A stretch of 64,000 bases of DNA from contig NZ_AP024651.1 of the NCBI RefSeq assembly GCF_019977295.1, positions 186,001 through 250,000 of the forward strand, read 5' to 3'. The notes beneath the pieces were generated by a model. It did no database searches. It was not told the DNA's origin and saw only the letters and a list, made by a program, of their open reading frames with translations. Source of the DNA: Arthrobacter sp. StoSoilB20. GTDB lineage: Bacteria > Actinomycetota > Actinomycetes > Actinomycetales > Micrococcaceae. The position numbers and the translations under genes were made by a program. Positions 60,124 through 64,000 of this stretch are shown one piece after another (position 1 is the first letter of the stretch; every line of letters begins with the position of its first letter).

Positions 60124-60170
60124 GTAACAGCAAACGTCGCAATGGGCGCTCATTGCGCGTTTGCTGTTAC
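60124..60170. repeat. 47-base near-perfect palindrome between pstB and the Pit gene
   Basis: GTAACAGCAAACG pairs with CGTTTGCTGTTAC, then CGCAATG pairs with CATTGCG around loop GGCGCT: 20 bp with a single unpaired T. It lies in the gap between convergent genes just past the pst terminator and resembles a REP-type element. No second copy was noticed in this window. Confidence 0.85.
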
Positions 60171-60192
60171 TCAGTTGGGGGAGGCCCGGGGG

Positions 60193-61209
60193 TTACAGGT
60201 CCGCGAGGGGCGAGAACGCCAGCTCAAGGATGAAGGCGGCTGCGGCTGTGACCAGGGGCGTAGCCACCCAGAACAACAGGATTCTCCGGACCAAGCGCCT
60301 GTTGACGGCGTGGAACCGTTGGTTCACGCCCGCACCCAGCACCGACGCGGTCAGCGTATGGGTGGTGGACAGCGGCAGGTGGAACCCGATTGCGCCGATG
60401 AACAACATCACGGACGTCAAGGTTTGTGCCACAAAGCCCCGCAGCGGATCCACCCTGATCAGTTTGTGGCCAAGGGTGTGGGAAATCCTCCAACCGCCGA
60501 ACATGGTCCCCGCGGTGAGCATGAGGGCCGTGAGCAGCAGGATCCAGAGCGGCACGTCATTCCCGCCGGACAACCCCGCGGCCACCACTGCAAGAACCAT
60601 GACCGCGGCGGTGCGCTGACCGTCCTGGAGCCCGTGGCCAAAAGCCACGGCAGCGGCGGAGATCGCCTGGCCCCGGCGGAATCGCCGGTTGACCACGTTC
60701 GGTTGCGTGTAACGCGCTGCCCACGTGACGGGCCACACCAAAAGGTACGCGGCTGCGAACGCGATGAGCGGAGACAGCACCAATGGCAGCACAACCTGGG
60801 TGAGCATGACGTTATCCATGCCGTCCACTGCGTTGCCACCCACCAGCACGCTGGCTGCGCCGGCGCCGATCAGCCCGCCAACCAAGGAATTGGTGGAGGA
60901 CAAAGGGATACCCCTCCACCACGCATAAACGCCCCACAGGATGGAGGCGGTGAGCGCTGAGGCGAGGATGGTCAAGCCGCTGGTGCCGCTGGGGAGCGTG
61001 ATCCAGGACTGGGTGAAGGCCAGGATGAAGGTGCCGCTGAGCATGGCACCTGCAAAGTTGAAGATCGCGGCCAGGAGCACGGCGATTGAAGGAGTAAGAG
61101 CACGGGTCCGCGTGGACAGGGCAACGGCGTTGGAGACATCCCGGAAGCCGTTCAGGAAAGCGAACCCGGAAGCCAGGCCAATTACCAGGACCAGGATAGC
61201 GATGGTCAC
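60193..61209 (-). CDS. Low-affinity inorganic phosphate transporter (Pit family)
   Basis: 338 aa, GTG start, about ten helices. The duplicated PHO4 signature appears as NGFRDVSNAVALSTRTRALT near the N terminus and AFGHGLQDGQRTAAVMVLA in the second half. The first signature has FRDVSNA instead of the usual ANDVANA. Translated one base after the DUF47 gene, its usual partner. Confidence 0.93.
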   Translation of the reverse strand: MTIAILVLVIGLASGFAFLNGFRDVSNAVALSTRTRALTPSIAVLLAAIFNFAGAMLSGTFILAFTQSWITLPSGTSGLTILASALTASILWGVYAWWRGIPLSSTNSLVGGLIGAGAASVLVGGNAVDGMDNVMLTQVVLPLVLSPLIAFAAAYLLVWPVTWAARYTQPNVVNRRFRRGQAISAAAVAFGHGLQDGQRTAAVMVLAVVAAGLSGGNDVPLWILLLTALMLTAGTMFGGWRISHTLGHKLIRVDPLRGFVAQTLTSVMLFIGAIGFHLPLSTTHTLTASVLGAGVNQRFHAVNRRLVRRILLFWVATPLVTAAAAFILELAFSPLADL

Positions 61210-61210
61210 G

Positions 61211-61828
61211 TCATGATTCCTTGACGATGATGCTGCCTACCTGGGTGGCGACCTTCCGCATGTCCTTGGTTACTTCCACCAGCTGGTTGGCGATGTCCCG
61301 GTGCCGTGCGTACTGCGTGGACTTCATGTCCTTGAGCATCTCCGCAACCCAGATGCGGTGAGTCCGTTCAGCCCGTTTGGCCAGCCGGAGGATCTCGATC
61401 CAATAATCCTCGAGCTCGTCCAGGTCCTCCAGCTTTCGCATCGCGTCCACGGTCAGCTCGGCCTGCCGGCTGATGATCTCCAGTTGATCGGCTGCGCGCT
61501 TGGGGAGCCGGTCCAGCTTGTAGATGGCCACCAGGTCTCCGGCGGCGTCAAGCTTCTCCATGGCCTCGGTGAGGTGGCGGGACAGTGTGTACATATCCTC
61601 GCGGGGGAGCGGGTTCACGAAGCTGGTGCGCATATGCGTGAGCAGGGCGAAGTGCAGGTCCAGGGACTTGGACTCGTGCTCGTGCAGTTCTTCGGCCAGG
61701 CGCTCGTGCTCGCTGGCGGGGGCTCCGAGTATTTCGGAGAGCGTCCCGGTGCCGGCCACGATCACGCCGGCCATCTGCGCGAGGAGGACGAGCCCGGCAG
61801 GTTCCTGTGGGAAAAGGCGCAGCTTCAT
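61211..61828 (-). CDS. DUF47 family Pit accessory protein (PhoU-like)
   Basis: 205 aa. Helical bundle of the DUF47/PhoU fold (EHERLAEELHEHESKSLDLH, LPREDMYTLSRHLTEAMEKL, HRDIANQLVEVTKDMRKVAT). The E-x-x-x-D/E pattern probably binds metal. Such proteins regulate Pit transporters. ATG 61828 matches the family start MKLRLFPQE. The gap to the transporter is one base. Confidence 0.92.
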   Translation of the reverse strand: MKLRLFPQEPAGLVLLAQMAGVIVAGTGTLSEILGAPASEHERLAEELHEHESKSLDLHFALLTHMRTSFVNPLPREDMYTLSRHLTEAMEKLDAAGDLVAIYKLDRLPKRAADQLEIISRQAELTVDAMRKLEDLDELEDYWIEILRLAKRAERTHRIWVAEMLKDMKSTQYARHRDIANQLVEVTKDMRKVATQVGSIIVKES

Positions 61829-62023
61829 ATCGCTTTCCGGGCTGGGGACGGATGGGCGTGGGCAGCTTGACTTGACGCAGCCCATTTCGGTCCCAACTTT
61901 ACCGGGCCGTAGAGTGCTCCCGCGAAGGGCAGGGGGCATGGAGGGCAGAAGTCCCCATCGCAGCGCAGCCCGCACTGTGAAAGACTGGCAAAGCTCCGGA
62001 TTAATCCACTCAATGGGGGAACT

Positions 62024-62758
62024 ATGCGTCTCAATAATGTTGTAAAAATCACCAGCATCGCAGCAGCTGGACTGCTCGCGCTCAGTGCCTGCGGCACCAC
62101 CACGGCGGGCTCGACGACGGGTGGTTCCGGATCGTCTTCTCCTTCTTCGTCGGCGTCGGCGCCATCCTCGTCGTCGTCGGCCTCGCCGTCCGGAGCTTCT
62201 TCGGAGGGTGCCGGTACTTCCTCGGGTGAGTACACTGCGGCGGCCTGGGCGCTCCCCATTTCAGATGCCGGCGAGAAGCTCGGGAACTTCAAGGGCGAGA
62301 GCTTCAGTGTGGACGTTTACCAGGTGGCCACGGATGTGGCGTCCAAGGACAGCATGTTCGTGGACAAGGAAACCAAGGAGAACCTGCTGAAGAAGGGTGA
62401 TCCGGTGGTGTACCTGAACTACGTGGTCACCAACACTTCCTCGGCCGATATTCCCCTGAGCCATTCCCTGATTACTCCGTCGGCAAAGTACACCGACTGG
62501 AAGTACCTTGGCGGTATGCCCTCGGATTCCAGCAGCGACGGTTTTAAGAAGCATGGGCTCTCCAGCAGCGGGACCAAGCTGAAGGAAGAGGCCCCGTTCG
62601 TGCTGAAGCCGGGGGAGTCGTTCAACATTGCCGAGAACTTTGCCTACACAGCGGGCAAGGAAACGGAGATCGCGGCGACCATGACTCCTGCCGGCGCTGA
62701 CGGCAAGCTGGACCACGCCAAGAAGGAAAAGGCAGAAACCACCGTCACGCTGAAGTAG
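62024..62758 (+). CDS. Putative lipoprotein with Ser-rich linker
   Basis: 244 aa. Signal peptide with lipobox AAAGLLALSAC (Cys23), a Ser/Gly/Pro-rich linker (about residues 25-68), then a beta-rich domain of DUF4352/DUF5067-like type (PVVYLNYVVTNTSSADIPLS, KPGESFNIAENFAYTAGKE). The function is unknown. GGGGGAAC lies before the ATG. Confidence 0.83.
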   Translation: MRLNNVVKITSIAAAGLLALSACGTTTAGSTTGGSGSSSPSSSASAPSSSSSASPSGASSEGAGTSSGEYTAAAWALPISDAGEKLGNFKGESFSVDVYQVATDVASKDSMFVDKETKENLLKKGDPVVYLNYVVTNTSSADIPLSHSLITPSAKYTDWKYLGGMPSDSSSDGFKKHGLSSSGTKLKEEAPFVLKPGESFNIAENFAYTAGKETEIAATMTPAGADGKLDHAKKEKAETTVTLK

Positions 62759-62992
62759 TTCCTTGCGGCTTCGCCCGGGTCTGCCCCAGTGCCGGCCCGG
62801 GCATTCTGCGTTTGGGCATTAAAATGGTGCCGAACCGGATACGCCTCTCGGCGGTAGGCCGCTCGAAGCGGCTATAAGTTGAAGCCCGGGGGTTTCGCGG
62901 TTCGACACCAGTTTTAGTTTTCACCGTCCGGCGGCCTAAGTCAACATTGACAGTCCGGCGCCGGCGTGGGTACGTTTCGCCCTGTTTGCCCG

Positions 62993-63652
62993 CTAGTCCA
63001 GCTCGCCCAGCCGCCACGCGTTGGCCGCGTGCTCAAGGTCCTCGGCCGTTTTGACCAGCTGGTGCGAGTTGCGGGTCAGCTTGCTCGCATGGCCTTCATT
63101 GCTGTGCTCCGCCCCGTCCGCCAGGGTCGCCTGGCCGAGTGCTACTACGCGGCAGAAAGCAGCGGAACGTTCCAGCGCGACGTCGAACTCGCCGTCGAAC
63201 GCACCGGACAAAATGGCGTCAGCCATGGTCTTCATTTCGTCTGCTCCGGGCGGCTCCGCGGCACCTGCCACCACATTGGCAACCTGCGCCGTATCGCGTC
63301 CGGCCCGGAAATAGACGGAGATTCTTTCAGGGTTCTGGATGGTGGCGGCGCGGAGGGCATAGAGCCGCCACAGCGCGCCCGGGAGGCTCCGTGCCGGGCT
63401 CTCGGCCCACATCTCAGCGATGGCTTCCAAGCCCTGTTCGTCGGCCAGTTTCACCAGGCGGTGGGTGACCTTGGGGTCGTCGCTGTCGCGCCCCCGCCGC
63501 ACCAATGCCTGTGCAGCAAGGTGGGCTGCCTCGGAAACCCGAGCGGGATCCGCCCCGCCGGCGAACGGTTCGAAATCGATCGGGGCAAAAGGCTTGGGCT
63601 TGTGGTGCCTGTTTGCTCCGCCGTACGCGCGTGGTCCTGGCTGTTCGCTCAT
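62993..63652 (-). CDS. Conserved hypothetical protein
   Basis: 219 aa, soluble and helical, no signal peptide. It reads like an actinobacterial conserved protein (PKPFAPIDFEPFAGGADPAR, LPGALWRLYALRAATIQNPE, LERSAAFCRVVALGQATLAD), but I recognise no domain. It is transcribed away from the downstream tRNA-Lys. The preceding intergenic bases 62759-62992 show nothing clear. Confidence 0.75.
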   Translation of the reverse strand: MSEQPGPRAYGGANRHHKPKPFAPIDFEPFAGGADPARVSEAAHLAAQALVRRGRDSDDPKVTHRLVKLADEQGLEAIAEMWAESPARSLPGALWRLYALRAATIQNPERISVYFRAGRDTAQVANVVAGAAEPPGADEMKTMADAILSGAFDGEFDVALERSAAFCRVVALGQATLADGAEHSNEGHASKLTRNSHQLVKTAEDLEHAANAWRLGELD

Positions 63653-63890
63653 GAGTTCACCGTACTCCTGTGCTCTGGTGGGGTCGAGTAACGGTTGCCG
63701 GGCTGCGCCCTTGCCGGCGCTGTGCCTTCACCACCCACTTTGCCCCCGTCCCGGGCCCTACACGCCTCGGCCGCCCCACGCCGCCGTCGAACGTTCACCC
63801 AAAGAAGGTGACGACGGCGCGTGTCCGGTTGAGTTCCTCGTCTGCCGTGACGTTGGGGTACAGTATTCATGGCTGTTTCTACAGCTGGAG

Positions 63891-63963
63891 GGGCCTTTAG
63901 CTCAGTTGGTAGAGCATCGGACTTTTAATCCGTGGGTCGTGGGTTCGATCCCCACAGGGCCCA
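63891..63963 (+). tRNA. tRNA-Lys (anticodon TTT)
   Basis: 73 bases folding as a cloverleaf: acceptor GGGCCTT / AGGGCCC with one G-U pair, D-arm TAGCTCAGTTGGTAGAGCA, anticodon loop CTTTTAA (TTT at 63924-63926), T-arm GTGGGTTCGATCCCCAC, discriminator A. The 3' CCA is not encoded. Confidence 0.97.
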
Positions 63964-64000
63964 CCCTCCAAGACAGGCCGGAGACCTTGAGTCTCCGGCC

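Overview
This 64 kb window is high-GC actinobacterial chromosome, most likely Arthrobacter/Paenarthrobacter (Micrococcaceae). The evidence is the 16S/23S sequence type, 16S-23S spacers without tRNA genes, Lsr2, a ClpC-type Clp ATPase, frequent GTG/TTG starts, and the gene order lysS-lsr2-clpC ... mutY-disA ... radA, which is the order known from Mycobacterium and other actinobacteria. No phage, plasmid, transposase, integrase or CRISPR gene was seen.

Layout. 1-11953: two tandem rRNA operons. The first is cut by the window edge inside 16S. Wherever both copies are visible they appear identical, at a constant offset of 7443 bases. A GNAT acetyltransferase gene and an HhH-GPD DNA-glycosylase-like gene lie between them. 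12170-17794: a LysR regulator divergent from an alkaline-phosphatase-superfamily hydrolase and an EamA exporter, then three tandem paralogous alpha/beta hydrolases. 17870-22886: the core block lysS, a 57-aa membrane protein, lsr2 and clpC. 23098-38086: accessory genes (glycosyltransferase, S9 peptidase, ArgA-like acetyltransferase, flavin oxidoreductase, GlxA-type regulator with isochorismatase hydrolase, dihydroxyacetone kinase dhaKLM, CsbD, two VOC proteins, an AraC regulator, a broken SDR gene, a MepB-family protein and a lipoprotein). 38201-41063: core again (mutY, a membrane protein, disA). 41298-51112: a nitrogen-scavenging operon (permease, two DUF1989 proteins, biotin-dependent urea/guanidine carboxylase, allophanate hydrolase) with a divergent TetR regulator. 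51184-55624: lipoprotein, Pr6Pr membrane protein, radA, PAP2 phosphatase, FUSC protein. 55872-61828: pstSCAB behind a Pho-box-like repeat, convergent with a Pit transporter and its DUF47 partner. 62024-63963: lipoprotein, a conserved hypothetical protein and tRNA-Lys.

How the genes work together. The carboxylase, DUF1989 pair and allophanate hydrolase form a chain joined by ATGA overlaps. Because both DUF1989 proteins are present, guanidine is a more likely substrate than urea. The pst and pit genes place high-affinity and low-affinity phosphate uptake side by side. Most of the window is recognisable biology. The least explained items are the LysR/phosphoesterase/EamA module, the guanidine-type operon without a visible riboswitch, several perfect palindromes, and repeat and duplication scars in and between genes.

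Limits: all calls come from reading the sequence and recalling family motifs. No database search was run, and start codons are often uncertain.
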